Assembly (NCBI RefSeq): GCF_007858285.1
Contig: NZ_VFIL01000010.1
Coordinates: 124,001 to 188,000 of the forward strand
Origin: Pseudomonas brenneri
Lineage (GTDB): Bacteria; Pseudomonadota; Gammaproteobacteria; Pseudomonadales; Pseudomonadaceae
DNA length: 64,000 nucleotides
Direction of reading: 5' to 3'
The notes beneath the pieces were generated by a model that made no database searches, was not told where the DNA came from, and saw only the letters and a program-made list of their open reading frames with translations. Each line of letters begins with the position of its first letter. Within the stretch, counting starts at the first letter, position 1. Position numbers and translations under genes: made by a program. Below, piece after piece: positions 52,336 to 61,563 of the stretch.

Positions 52336-53790
52336 TCACTGGCGCGGGCCAGGGTTGAGGGCAATGTGTTTGTATTCAACGAAATCATCCATGGCCGCCA
52401 TCCCGTTGAGCCGCCCTTGGCCTGATTGTTTGAACCCGCCCTCTTCGAACTCGTCGTAGACCACCGCCCAATCGTTGACCCACACCGTCCCCGCCTCAAG
52501 CTCACGGGCAACCCGCAGGGAACGGTCGATATCCCGTGTCCAGATGCTCGCGGCCAGGCCGTATTCGCTGTTGTTGGCCAACTCGATGGCTTGGGCTTCA
52601 GTGTCGAAGACTTGCAGGGTCAGTACCGGCCCAAAGGTTTCATACTGCACGATCGACATATCCGCGTCGTTTACTTGCAGCAGCGTCGGACGGTAAAACG
52701 CCCCCTGCGCCAACGGTCCCTCAGTGACCGGACCACCGCGCACGATGACCTGCGCTCCGGCAGCAATCGCCGCCTCAACCACCTTGTTGACGCGTTGCAC
52801 GTTGGCCTTGTCGATCAAGGGTCCCATTTCACTCGCGGGATCCGCTGCCGGGCCTACGCGCACCGCTTTGAGACGGGCGGCCAGGCGCTCAATCAATACA
52901 GGCGCAATATCGCGCTGCACCAGCAGACGCGAGCCGGTCATGCAGAACTGTCCGGCGAAAACCGTCAGGGCCTTTTCCAGGGTCGGCACTGCCGCCTCAA
53001 GATCAGCATCGGCAAACACCACCATGGGTGTTTTCCCTCCCAGCTCCAGGCCGAAGCGCTTGAGGTGTTGCGCACCGACGGCTGAAATGCTGCGACCGGT
53101 ACTCGTGCTGCCGGTAAAGCTGATCACCGGTACGTCGGGGGACTCAACCAGATGCTTGGAACCTTGCGGCCCGAGCTCGCTGAACAAGTTGATGACCCCC
53201 TTGGGCAACGAGACGGCTTGCGACATGATCCGCGATACCAACGTGTTGGTCTGGGCTGTCTGGCCGGGCATTTTGATTACCGCCGTACAGCCCGCCGCCA
53301 GGGCCGGGGCCAGGGAGCGAATCATCAGTACAACCGGTGAGTTCCAAGGCGCAATGATGCCTGCCACCCCGACGGCCTGGCGGATGACCAGGGAAATCTT
53401 GCCGGGCTTCGGCTCGGCGGCCCGTCCGTATTCGGCCCTGGCGAGCGCCGCGTAATAACGCAACTTGGAGGGCACCATGCTGACTTCAAACTTTGCCTCG
53501 GGCTTGATCTTGCCATTTTCCAGCGCGAGGATTTCGATCAACGCGGGAGTGTTACGCTCAAACGCATCCGCCAACTCCAGCAATACCTGGGCACGCAAGT
53601 GGCGGTCGTCTTTCCAGGCCGTTTGCACAAATGCCCGACGTGCCGCCTCGATGCCTTTCTGTGCCTCATTCTGTCCGCCATTGGCATAGCGACCAATGAC
53701 GTTGGAGGTCGCGGGGTCAAAGGACTCTTTGTAGTCGCCGGAATCAAGCCATTGACCATCAATCCAGTTCAGCGCGGTAGTTGGATTCAT
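52336..53790 (-). CDS. Aldehyde dehydrogenase
   Basis: 484 residues of the NAD(P)-dependent aldehyde dehydrogenase superfamily. N150 (APWN), general base E249 (FGLELGGKTP) and nucleophile C283 (GQFCMTGSR) are in place, as are GSTSTGR and EYGLAASIWTRD. It starts 13 bases after the GMC gene, so the product of the GMC enzyme is a likely substrate. Confidence 0.92.
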   Translation of the reverse strand: MNPTTALNWIDGQWLDSGDYKESFDPATSNVIGRYANGGQNEAQKGIEAARRAFVQTAWKDDRHLRAQVLLELADAFERNTPALIEILALENGKIKPEAKFEVSMVPSKLRYYAALARAEYGRAAEPKPGKISLVIRQAVGVAGIIAPWNSPVVLMIRSLAPALAAGCTAVIKMPGQTAQTNTLVSRIMSQAVSLPKGVINLFSELGPQGSKHLVESPDVPVISFTGSTSTGRSISAVGAQHLKRFGLELGGKTPMVVFADADLEAAVPTLEKALTVFAGQFCMTGSRLLVQRDIAPVLIERLAARLKAVRVGPAADPASEMGPLIDKANVQRVNKVVEAAIAAGAQVIVRGGPVTEGPLAQGAFYRPTLLQVNDADMSIVQYETFGPVLTLQVFDTEAQAIELANNSEYGLAASIWTRDIDRSLRVARELEAGTVWVNDWAVVYDEFEEGGFKQSGQGRLNGMAAMDDFVEYKHIALNPGPRQ

Positions 53791-53803
53791 TTTATAAACT
53801 CAC

Positions 53804-55315
53804 TCAGCGATAGAGGTGGGCAATTTTTTCGGCGGTGGCAATCACCGTGATATTGATCGCGACAGAAGGCACATCAGGAAAAATCGAAGCATCCACCACC
53901 CGCAGGCCATGCAGCCCCAGGACCCGACCTTCCAGGTCAACCACCGCCCGCGGATCGCCTGCATGGCCCATAGGCGCGGTAGACGTGGGGTGATGGTAGG
54001 TATCAAGACTTGCCCGAACACTGGCCAGCAGCGCCTCGTCGGAGTCGGCGCCCGCACCGGGATTGAGTTCTGAATGAACAAACTGGCTCAAGGGCGCGCT
54101 CGCACCGATCCTGCGAGACAAGCGAATCCCTTCCAGCAGGCGCTGGCGGTCTTGCTCTTGGGCAAGAAAGTTGAGGTCGATCTTCGGGGCCACCAGCGGG
54201 TCGCGACTGACCAGCGTCACCTTGCCCGTGGACAAAGGCCGAGTCAGCGCCACGGCAAGCACAAACCCCACCTTGGTCGGGCTCTGCTCATGCGGGAACA
54301 AGTGGGTGGCGGTGATATGCAAATCCAGTTCACCGCCCTGGGCTGTGCTGCTATGAGTCCAGAGCTTGGCGCCGATTGCCGGGGATTGACTGCCGATCTG
54401 ATCGGGCTGCGCGGCATACGCGTTGTAGTAGAACGGATGATCCACCAGGTGCTGACCCACTGGCAGGTCCGCCACCAGTGGAATCTGCAGGCCCTGCAGA
54501 TCCGCAGCAGGACCAATGCCAGAGCGCAGCAGGATCGCGGCACTGCCATAGGTACCGGCACAAAGGATAACTTCGTCGGCCAGGAGCTTTTCGCCATTGG
54601 CCAGTTGCACCCCCGTGGCCTGCTTGCCATCGAACAACACCTTATCCACCAACGTGTCGGGACGAATATGCAGGTTGCGGCGCGAGCGGACGGGGTCTGT
54701 CAGATAGGCCATGCCCGTATTGACGCGCACGCCGTTGACCACGTTCATCGGATATGGCCCGACTCCGTCGGCCTGCGCCCCGTCAAAGTCCTCGATCACC
54801 TTGAAACCATTGGCCACCGTAGCGTCGATAAAAGCACGCTGCATGGGGGTCACATCCGCGCGGCTCAATTGATGCACGGGAAGCGGCCCGTCATGACCAT
54901 GCAAGGCACTCTCGCCGCCGCTGTGGGTTTCCAGTTTTTTGAACCAGGGCAGCATTTGCTCGAAGCTCCAGCCAGGCAGATTCCAGCGCTGGAAATCAGC
55001 CTCCCGGGCACGAATCGCTACAGCACCATTGACACCCGAACTGCCTCCCAGCACCTTGCCGCGCACGGCACCAATGGGATGGTCGATGTAGCCGGGCTGG
55101 GTCTTGTATCCCCATTCAAACTCGGGGTTGCCATTGGCTCCGACAATATCGCTCTTGGCGATGATCTCGGGATAGTTGCTGGAGGTATAACTATGCCCAG
55201 CTTCGAGCAGGACTACCTGGCGCCCGTTGCTTTCACTCAAGCGACGGGCAAGTACCGCACCGGCGGAGCCACCACCGACAATAATCACGTTTATAGTACC
55301 AAGCGTACTCGTCAT
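53804..55315 (-). CDS. GMC-family alcohol oxidoreductase
   Basis: 503 residues from the ATG at 55315 (AGGAG upstream). FAD-binding GGGSAGAVLARRLSESNGRQVVLLEAG, GMC signature 1 around GKVLGGSSGVNGAVAIRARE, signature 2 around CAGTYGSAAILLRSGIGP, and a C-terminal catalytic region HPTSTAPMG and VVDASIFPDVPSVAINITVIATAEK. It oxidises alcohols to aldehydes, as choline dehydrogenase and aryl-alcohol oxidase do. Third gene of the minus-strand operon. Confidence 0.92.
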   Translation of the reverse strand: MTSTLGTINVIIVGGGSAGAVLARRLSESNGRQVVLLEAGHSYTSSNYPEIIAKSDIVGANGNPEFEWGYKTQPGYIDHPIGAVRGKVLGGSSGVNGAVAIRAREADFQRWNLPGWSFEQMLPWFKKLETHSGGESALHGHDGPLPVHQLSRADVTPMQRAFIDATVANGFKVIEDFDGAQADGVGPYPMNVVNGVRVNTGMAYLTDPVRSRRNLHIRPDTLVDKVLFDGKQATGVQLANGEKLLADEVILCAGTYGSAAILLRSGIGPAADLQGLQIPLVADLPVGQHLVDHPFYYNAYAAQPDQIGSQSPAIGAKLWTHSSTAQGGELDLHITATHLFPHEQSPTKVGFVLAVALTRPLSTGKVTLVSRDPLVAPKIDLNFLAQEQDRQRLLEGIRLSRRIGASAPLSQFVHSELNPGAGADSDEALLASVRASLDTYHHPTSTAPMGHAGDPRAVVDLEGRVLGLHGLRVVDASIFPDVPSVAINITVIATAEKIAHLYR

Positions 55316-55336
55316 ATTATTTCTCCTGCTCAATCG

Positions 55337-55858
55337 CTAAGGCTGGGTAATGGTATTGTTTTGTGCCGAGCGCACTTTCCAGTTCGAATTACTCCTCACC
55401 AGGACCCAGGTAAATATCCCCGAATAGGGAGGCATTACTTTGCCGCTGTCGTCTCGAACATCTTTGATGCTCCAGCGCCAGTGCACAATCGCTACATCCG
55501 GGCTGACAAGATTGATTTGCGGAACACCGCTGATGGCATAGACGCTCTTGTCATAACGCCCCTTGAATAATTCACTGTGAACTTGGTAAATCTTTGCCGG
55601 GTTATCCCATTTGCTTCCGGTAATACCGATAAAATCTCCATCCACCGCAAAAAGCTCGCTGAGTTTTTTGGCATCATGCAGATTCCAACTCGCAACAAAC
55701 TGATCAATCAATTGTGTGATCGCCTGTTGTGCAGCATTCACTTCTGTACGGTTATCAGCTCTGGATGAGTCAGCACTGACCATCGAGATCGGAGCGCCAG
55801 ACAATGCAACCACTAATATCCAGAGACGCGTATTTTTAAGAGCCAATATTCTCAACAC
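55337..55858 (-). CDS. Exported NTF2/SnoaL-fold protein
   Basis: 173 residues from the GTG at 55858, preferred because GGAGG lies eight bases before it; the longer frame to 55873 has none. Signal peptide LWILVVALSGAPISMVSA. NTF2 core: ITQLIDQFVASWNLHDAKKLSELFAVDGDFIGITG, ending FTWVLVRSNSNWKVRSAQNNT. It lies between the decarboxylase-like and GMC genes. Function unknown; a periplasmic binding or isomerase role is possible. Confidence 0.85.
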   Translation of the reverse strand: MLRILALKNTRLWILVVALSGAPISMVSADSSRADNRTEVNAAQQAITQLIDQFVASWNLHDAKKLSELFAVDGDFIGITGSKWDNPAKIYQVHSELFKGRYDKSVYAISGVPQINLVSPDVAIVHWRWSIKDVRDDSGKVMPPYSGIFTWVLVRSNSNWKVRSAQNNTITQP

Positions 55859-55917
55859 GGAAAAGACCTCCACCAGCGGATCAAAATAACTTCCACCCGC
55901 GACAACACGGTGACTAT

Positions 55918-56913
55918 TTACAACGCAAATAACTTGAGCGCATTCTCACGGCCGATTTTCATACGGTCGTTATCACTGATCAGCGCATTATCAAACCATG
56001 TGCTGGCGGTCTTCATGCTTTCATAGGGGTAATCAGCGGAGAACAGCATGCGGTCTACGCCAATTTCACTGATGGAGTCCAGCAAGCCTTTCGTGTGAAA
56101 GTGCCCTGCCGTGGTTAAATAAAAGTTGTTCGATAAATAATGCCCGACTGATTGTTTGGCATTGCCAAGCCCCACACCCTCACGCTGCATGTTCAGACGA
56201 TGCTGCAACCGTGGCAGCATCAACGGTAAACCTTCACCCAAATGCCCGAGAATGACAGTCAGGTTGGGATACTTGTCGAAAAGCCCACTGAGCATCAAAC
56301 GAATCGCATGGGTGGCCGTTTCATGGGCAAACCCCCAGGCTGAACCGACAAGAGATGGATAACCTTCATAGATACGGCGCTGACTGGGCAACGGTTCACG
56401 AGGGTGCAGGTAGACGGGAACATTCAACGCCGCTACACGCTCCCAAAACTCCCAGACAGGCGACTCATCCAGGTATTGGGCGCTGTCGACATTGCCTATA
56501 TTGGTGTAACCGTTGATCAATGCACCGACAAACCCCAAATCCTTGACCGCACGCTCCAATTCGTCAGCCGCAGCAGCCGGTGACTGAAGCGCTACAGTGG
56601 CAAATGCTTTTAAACGCGAGGGATGCTTGTCCACAAAGCGCTCACGAATGTAGTCATTGGTTTGCCTGGCAAAATCGATAGATTTTTTAGTATCGAGTAG
56701 GCCCTGGGCACCAGGCGACGTCAGGGAGACGATTGAGATATCAATAGCGTTCTCATCCATTTCCTCAACTCGACGGTCACTGTCGAGCAAGCGCCATTCA
56801 ACGTCATCCATATAAGCCTGACCATTCCTGGCTGCCTCGCCCGAAGAGTCCCACACACTGTTGTTCAGCTCAGAACTTACGTGTTCCTCAAGAACGATTT
56901 TACCTTTCATCAT
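55918..56913 (-). CDS. Amidohydrolase-2 decarboxylase (2,3-dihydroxybenzoate decarboxylase-like)
   Basis: 331 residues; GAGG upstream of tandem ATGs. TIM-barrel metal-dependent family with E9 (VLEEHV), H170 (VYLHPREP), H224 (LGHLGEGLP) and D294 (FSADYPYES). These match the pattern of non-oxidative decarboxylases acting on 2,3-dihydroxybenzoate, gamma-resorcylate or salicylate. It heads the five-gene operon. Carboxylation in the reverse direction is also known for the family. The exact substrate cannot be read from the sequence. Confidence 0.88.
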   Translation of the reverse strand: MMKGKIVLEEHVSSELNNSVWDSSGEAARNGQAYMDDVEWRLLDSDRRVEEMDENAIDISIVSLTSPGAQGLLDTKKSIDFARQTNDYIRERFVDKHPSRLKAFATVALQSPAAAADELERAVKDLGFVGALINGYTNIGNVDSAQYLDESPVWEFWERVAALNVPVYLHPREPLPSQRRIYEGYPSLVGSAWGFAHETATHAIRLMLSGLFDKYPNLTVILGHLGEGLPLMLPRLQHRLNMQREGVGLGNAKQSVGHYLSNNFYLTTAGHFHTKGLLDSISEIGVDRMLFSADYPYESMKTASTWFDNALISDNDRMKIGRENALKLFAL

Positions 56914-57297
56914 CTCACCTCAGTCAATGGCTTGCCCGGCGCTATCTAAATTTAATATCCAGCAATCACCACTGAGTGTTAACCCTCAGAAATGAGATAC
57001 CGACTCCCATATGTGAAAGGCAATAAAACCCGAACCCTTTAAACAAAACAGCACAGGACCTTCCAAGAGAAACAGTATTGAAGCGCAAACACTTTCTCGC
57101 TGCAAAACAACATCCTCTCATTTATAGATGGCTCCCTATCATCCCTGACAGTTCATCCTGGGATAAAAGTAAGGCAGGATACTGACACCAGCGACATGAC
57201 AATCACTGTTTGCCACTGGCGGCCAGTAGTGCATTGACCGATGCCTACATTACAACTTCGTAATCAATGCCACACGAAACACCTGTAGAGGGAATGC
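56914..57297. other. Divergent intergenic region
   Basis: About 380 bases, AT-rich, between the decarboxylase operon and the exported NTF2-like gene. It should hold both promoters and LysR binding sites. I see no convincing small gene and no terminator, and cannot assign a specific T-N11-A site. Confidence 0.5.
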
Positions 57298-57828
57298 ATG
57301 AAAACAACAAATCTGATTCGCAGCCAGCTTCTTACATTGGCCATGACCAGCGCCTTTACCTTCTTCACCGCCGCCAGCGCAACCGCGGCAGAAGGCAATG
57401 ATGCACTGCCGTACTCCAGTGATCCGCAAATAAAGAGCGTGCAACAAGAAGCCTACAATGTCGTCCGCCAATATGAGCAAGCACTGAACGAAGGCAACAC
57501 CAAAAAAATAGTAAGTTTGTTTGCCGCCGACAGCGTTGCAGAGTGGAATAACAAGCCTACCTATACGACCGCCCAGCAAAAGGCCGAAGGCTACGATGCA
57601 TTATTTAAAATAGCCAAATTCAAAACCGTCTTCGCCTATGACGCAATTAACCTGTATGGCGATGCGGCGGTCATCCGTACACATCACCATAAAGGTGCGA
57701 CCGTTATGGAGAATGGCAAGCCTGTCACTGACCTGAACCGCGAAGTTTTCGTGCTCAACAAAACCAGCCAAGGTTGGAAGATTGTCTTGTATACGTTTAA
57801 CACTGACCCCATACAGGGCGAAGGTTAA
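57298..57828 (+). CDS. Exported NTF2/SnoaL-fold protein
   Basis: 176 residues with ribosome site AGAGGGA and a signal peptide (LTLAMTSAFTFFTAASATAA). NTF2 core: VVRQYEQALNEGNTKKIVSLFAADSVAEWNN...YDALFKIAKFKTVFAYDAINLYGDAAVIRTHHHKGA. It is divergent from the decarboxylase operon and followed by two LysR genes, so it probably belongs to the same regulon. Function unknown. Confidence 0.85.
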   Translation: MKTTNLIRSQLLTLAMTSAFTFFTAASATAAEGNDALPYSSDPQIKSVQQEAYNVVRQYEQALNEGNTKKIVSLFAADSVAEWNNKPTYTTAQQKAEGYDALFKIAKFKTVFAYDAINLYGDAAVIRTHHHKGATVMENGKPVTDLNREVFVLNKTSQGWKIVLYTFNTDPIQGEG

Positions 57829-57994
57829 TTTCGAACAGCATAAAAGTGTACTAACGGGGTGCGAACCCACCTTCACACCCCGTTCCACAAGCCTGCCCCT
57901 TTTTAAACCTTCCCTCTTGGTACAGCCTTTAACTGCACCACAACAAACAATGTCTTTACGGTCAAGACTGCACTCAGAGAATAGAAGTAGCACC

Positions 57995-58861
57995 ATGGAC
58001 CTCAATGCCATTCGAATGTTTGTCACCACTGCCAAATGTGGCAGCTTCACGGCCGCGGCCGAGCGCCTGGAAATGCCACTCGCAACACTCAGCCGGCGAA
58101 TCCGGGAACTAGAACGTGTATTGCAAGTGCAGTTGCTGGAGCGCTCGGTCCATGGCACGCGCCTCACCGACGCGGGCACACGGCTGTACGAACACGCCAG
58201 CCGAGGGCTGGAAATGCTGGTCGATGGCGAACGGGCCCTGATCAGCGACCAGGCACAACTCAGGGGGCGCTTACGGCTTTCGCTTCCCCCATCGCTGGAG
58301 CCCTGGTGGGAAGTGTTGTCGGCGTTTCAGCAGTGCTATCCAAACATCCAGTTGCAGGTCTATACCAGCGACAGGCGGATTGACATGATCGAAGATGGCA
58401 TTGATGTGGTCATGCGCATCGGTCCTATTACCCATGACTCCATGGTGGCTCGCCGGATGTTGGCCTATCGCCACATCCTCGTCGCTTCTCCCACCCTGCT
58501 GACGCGTTCAGGCATGCCCGATAAAGTCGCGGACTTACACAATTATCCCTGCGGCGCCTGGAGCCAGGACGCTACGGCTACCTGGCAACTCGGCAAAGAG
58601 GCATTCAAGCCAGACCCCATAATAGCAACCAACGATTATGCTCATTTACGCACCCGAGCGCTGGCCGGGGACCTGGTAACCGAGTTACCACCGTTCATGG
58701 CCATGGAGGCGATAAGGAACAAGCAATTAGTCGTGCTCCTGGAAAAGCACCCCTTCCCGGAAATGGAGATCAATCTGCTTTATCCATCGCACCGGCATCC
58801 ATCCAACCTCGTGCGAACCTACCTGAACTTTGCTCTGCTACATGTAAAGCGCCTCATGTAA
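57995..58861 (+). CDS. LysR-family regulator, paralogue 2
   Basis: 288 residues from the ATG of MDLNAIRMFVTTAKCGSFTAAAERLEMPLATLSRRIRELERVLQVQLLERS. The effector domain is very close to that of 49426-50328 and similar to 58986-59930. The frame is open upstream to 57782, but that stretch is not LysR-like. Its likely target is the adjacent decarboxylase operon or the NTF2-like gene. Confidence 0.9.
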   Translation: MDLNAIRMFVTTAKCGSFTAAAERLEMPLATLSRRIRELERVLQVQLLERSVHGTRLTDAGTRLYEHASRGLEMLVDGERALISDQAQLRGRLRLSLPPSLEPWWEVLSAFQQCYPNIQLQVYTSDRRIDMIEDGIDVVMRIGPITHDSMVARRMLAYRHILVASPTLLTRSGMPDKVADLHNYPCGAWSQDATATWQLGKEAFKPDPIIATNDYAHLRTRALAGDLVTELPPFMAMEAIRNKQLVVLLEKHPFPEMEINLLYPSHRHPSNLVRTYLNFALLHVKRLM

Positions 58862-58985
58862 CTGCCCGCACCTGCGGGCAGGACGAGATGGCAAGCCAGA
58901 AGGTATTGATGTTTTTCAGCCAGAGCGATGCAACGATCAACATCTGCCATGGTCAAGACCTCAGATAACGATAAGAGAGGTGACG

Positions 58986-59930
58986 ATGGATCTCAACGCG
59001 ATACAAATGTTCGTGGCTGTCGCCCAGATGGGAAGCCTGTCAGCTGCCGCCATCCATCTGGACATTCCACTGCAAACCTTAAGTCGACGCATTCGTGAGC
59101 TGGAACATGAATTGAACGTGCAACTCCTGCAGCGCTCTATGCGGGGCACAAGGTTGACTCAGGCTGGAGAGAAACTCTATGAGTATGCCAGCCGCGGCAT
59201 AGAAGCCTTTGCGCAAGGTAAATCAGCGCTGATAAGTGATCAGGACGAACTCAGGGGCCGCCTGAGAGTGGCACTTCCCGTCGCATTTGAACCCTGGGGG
59301 CAATTGCTGCGCGACTTCCAACGGCGTTATCCGCAAATAGAGCTGGCGGTTTACTTTACCGAGCAACGCATGGACCTTATCGCCGAAGGTATTGATGTAG
59401 CGCTTCGCGTTGGCGCCATTGAACAAGATACGTTGATTGCACGCTATATGATCAGCTATCGACATCAACTCGTTGCCAGTCCAGCCCTGCTTGAGCGTCT
59501 GGGCGAACCTCATATACCTGATGACCTGCTCAGGTTTCCTTGTGCAACCTGGTCAAAAGACTCCAGCACGCGCAGCCAGTGGACCCTGGGTAACCAGACT
59601 CTCGAACCTGCTGCCATCGTTACGACAAACAACTACCTGCACCTGCGCAACTGCGCACTTAATGGCGACTGCATTACCGAACTACCCCCCTTTCTGGCGG
59701 TACAGGCCATTAAAGAAGGCAGCCTGCGGTCAGTGCTGGACAACTACCCAATGCCAGAAAACCCTGTGCATTTGCTCTATCAGTCTCACCGCCACCCTTC
59801 GCGACTGGTGCGCGTCTACCTGGACTTCTGCCAGGAGTATTTGCAGCACTGGTGCCCTTCTTTGGCTCAACCGTCACCCGTCACACACCCACAGGCTGAA
59901 TCAACAACCCGTGAGCGTGTTGGCTGTTAG
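58986..59930 (+). CDS. LysR-family regulator, paralogue 3
   Basis: 314 residues from the ATG at 58986 (AGAGAGG five bases upstream). Starts MDLNAIQMFVAVAQMGSLSAAAIHLDIPLQTLSRRIRELEHELNVQLLQRS. It is more diverged from the other two copies and has a longer tail. It ends four bases inside the convergent nitroreductase gene. Confidence 0.9.
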   Translation: MDLNAIQMFVAVAQMGSLSAAAIHLDIPLQTLSRRIRELEHELNVQLLQRSMRGTRLTQAGEKLYEYASRGIEAFAQGKSALISDQDELRGRLRVALPVAFEPWGQLLRDFQRRYPQIELAVYFTEQRMDLIAEGIDVALRVGAIEQDTLIARYMISYRHQLVASPALLERLGEPHIPDDLLRFPCATWSKDSSTRSQWTLGNQTLEPAAIVTTNNYLHLRNCALNGDCITELPPFLAVQAIKEGSLRSVLDNYPMPENPVHLLYQSHRHPSRLVRVYLDFCQEYLQHWCPSLAQPSPVTHPQAESTTRERVGC

Positions 59931-60541
59931 ACCAGAGTCAGTACTTGCTTGAGGGCCTTGCGCGGTTTTTGTGGCCAGTTTTCAGCCAGTGCATAGCCGA
60001 CAGCAATCAGCATCACAGGCACTTCGGACGAAGCCAGTTGGAACTCACGGGCAACTCCGGCCGGGTCAAAGCCGATCATCGGGCCTGAAGCCAGCCCTTG
60101 CCCCTGCGCTGCCAGCATCAAGGTCATTGCACACAGTGATGCCGAGCGAATGGCTTCATCACGCTGAAACACTTCATTGCCTTCGTACATCCCATTGGCC
60201 ATGGCAACCCAAGTGTCGAAAACCGAACGCTCGATAATGCCTTGTTCAACCGATGGCAGCAGAGCATCCGGCAAGCCTTTGTGTGGGGCCAGCGTTCCGC
60301 AGATGATAAAGGTAACGGCCGCCTCGGCGATTTTTGGCTGCTCATAAGCAACTTTTTTCAAGCGCTGCTTGGCCTCGGCCGTGCGCACGGCAATCACTTT
60401 CCAGTTTTGCGCATTGAATGATGAAGGGGCCAGCGTGGCGAGACGAACCAACTCTTCGATTTGCTCATCCGAGAGCCGACGGCTCGTATCGAACGCATTC
60501 GCTGAGATTCGGCTTTCGATCAATTCGCTAACATTTTTCAT
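59927..60541 (-). CDS. Nitroreductase-family flavoprotein
   Basis: 204 residues from the ATG at 60541 (GGGAAG upstream). FMN-binding nitroreductase fold: RISANAFDTSRRLSDEQIEELVRLATLAPSSFNAQNWKVIAV near the N-terminus and AQGQGLASGPMIGFDPAGVAREF later. It resembles the YdfN/MhqN type linked to quinone and nitro-compound reduction. It converges on the LysR gene with a four-base overlap. Confidence 0.88.
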   Translation of the reverse strand: MKNVSELIESRISANAFDTSRRLSDEQIEELVRLATLAPSSFNAQNWKVIAVRTAEAKQRLKKVAYEQPKIAEAAVTFIICGTLAPHKGLPDALLPSVEQGIIERSVFDTWVAMANGMYEGNEVFQRDEAIRSASLCAMTLMLAAQGQGLASGPMIGFDPAGVAREFQLASSEVPVMLIAVGYALAENWPQKPRKALKQVLTLV

Positions 60542-60750
60542 GACACTTCCCATTGGCTGTTATGACGCGATAGACCCGCAAGCCGCCACGTTAAAGTGAC
60601 CGCACTTACGGCCAGTCATAATCCACCCCCGAGCGACTCCATGAGAATACTCACCAGTGAGATGCGGCCTCCCATGAATCAGAGGCTCATTCGGGTTTAT
60701 CGAACCATTGACCAGCCGTTTGAGCCCGCCAGCCATAAATCGCAGACAAA

Positions 60751-60785
60751 CAAAAACGCCGATCATCACTGATCGGCGTTTTTGT
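60751..60785 (-). terminator. Terminator of the Glu/Gly tRNA operon
   Basis: CAAAAACGCCGATCA and TGATCGGCGTTTTTG pair around TCAC. T tracts lie on both sides. It follows the last tRNA-Gly on the minus strand and may also stop transcripts from the left. Confidence 0.9.
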
Positions 60786-60791
60786 TGAATA

Positions 60792-60867
<76 letters not shown>

Positions 60868-60870
60868 AAA

Positions 60871-60946
60871 TGGCGTCCCCTAGGGGACTCGAACCCCTGT
60901 TACCGCCGTGAAAGGGCGGTGTCCTAGGCCACTAGACGAAGGGGAC
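60871..60946 (-). tRNA. tRNA-Glu (TTC), copy 2
   Basis: 76 nt, acceptor GTCCCCT paired with AGGGGAC, anticodon TTC in CTTTCAC, encoded CCA. Identical to 61130-61205. Three bases separate it from tRNA-Gly copy 2. Confidence 0.97.
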
Positions 60947-61051
60947 ACGCTAACTGAAACACATGGTGTGTATTCCAGTGCCCAGAGGCCTTGTCCGAAG
61001 ACTTGGTCCTGGTTTCACTCAGTGCCGCCCGAAAGCCACACTGTTTAAAAA

Positions 61052-61127
<76 letters not shown>

Positions 61128-61129
61128 AA

Positions 61130-61205
61130 TGGCGTCCCCTAGGGGACTCGAACCCCTGTTACCGCCGTGAAAGGGCGGTGTCCTAGGCCACTAGACGAAG
61201 GGGAC
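61130..61205 (-). tRNA. tRNA-Glu (TTC), copy 1
   Basis: First gene of the tRNA operon on the minus strand, identical to 60871-60946, with anticodon TTC and encoded CCA. The promoter lies at 61268-61296. Confidence 0.97.
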
Positions 61206-61563
61206 ACACGTACAACATTCACTCCCTACCGCGTTTCGCTGTGTGCTTTACGCTGTAAGTGGCGCGCATTCTATGGATGGATTGAAAGGTCGTCAACCCC
61301 CAAGGATAAATTTATTTAAATCAATGACTTCGCCCTGCTTTACAAGCACCGTCAGGGTTTCTCGCTGTCCAGGCTTTGACGCCTATATTCTGACGCCCGA
61401 CAAGACGTTATAGTCCCCGCCGGCAAATGATGGCAATGTGCATCTACTCAGGCAAAGCCTATCTATATAGAGGAAAGCACTGACTCATCTCGTCGAAGAG
61501 TCCTATCCGCCGCATGCGCCAATCACTACACTTCAACGCACATCCCATAAAGAGGTCACACCG
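61206..61563. other. Intergenic region upstream of the tRNA operon
   Basis: About 360 bases. Holds the tRNA promoter (61268-61296) on one side and the leader of the 61564 gene on the other. No gene is seen; the AT-rich stretch at 61308-61325 may be an UP element for the tRNA promoter. Confidence 0.6.
61268..61296 (-). promoter_or_regulatory. Promoter of the Glu/Gly tRNA operon
   Basis: On the minus strand TTGACG, a 17-base spacer and TAGAAT, followed by the GC-rich discriminator GCGCGCC. AT-rich DNA lies just upstream. These are the features of a strong stable-RNA promoter under stringent control. Confidence 0.87.

Noticed and set aside
54074..55570. 498-codon plus-strand frame opposite the GMC gene
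   Set aside because: Antisense of a clear GMC oxidoreductase; it crosses the gene boundary without protein-like features.
57782..57994. N-terminal extension of the LysR gene at 57995
   Set aside because: The added residues are not LysR-like and overlap the preceding gene's end; the family start is MDLNAIRMF.
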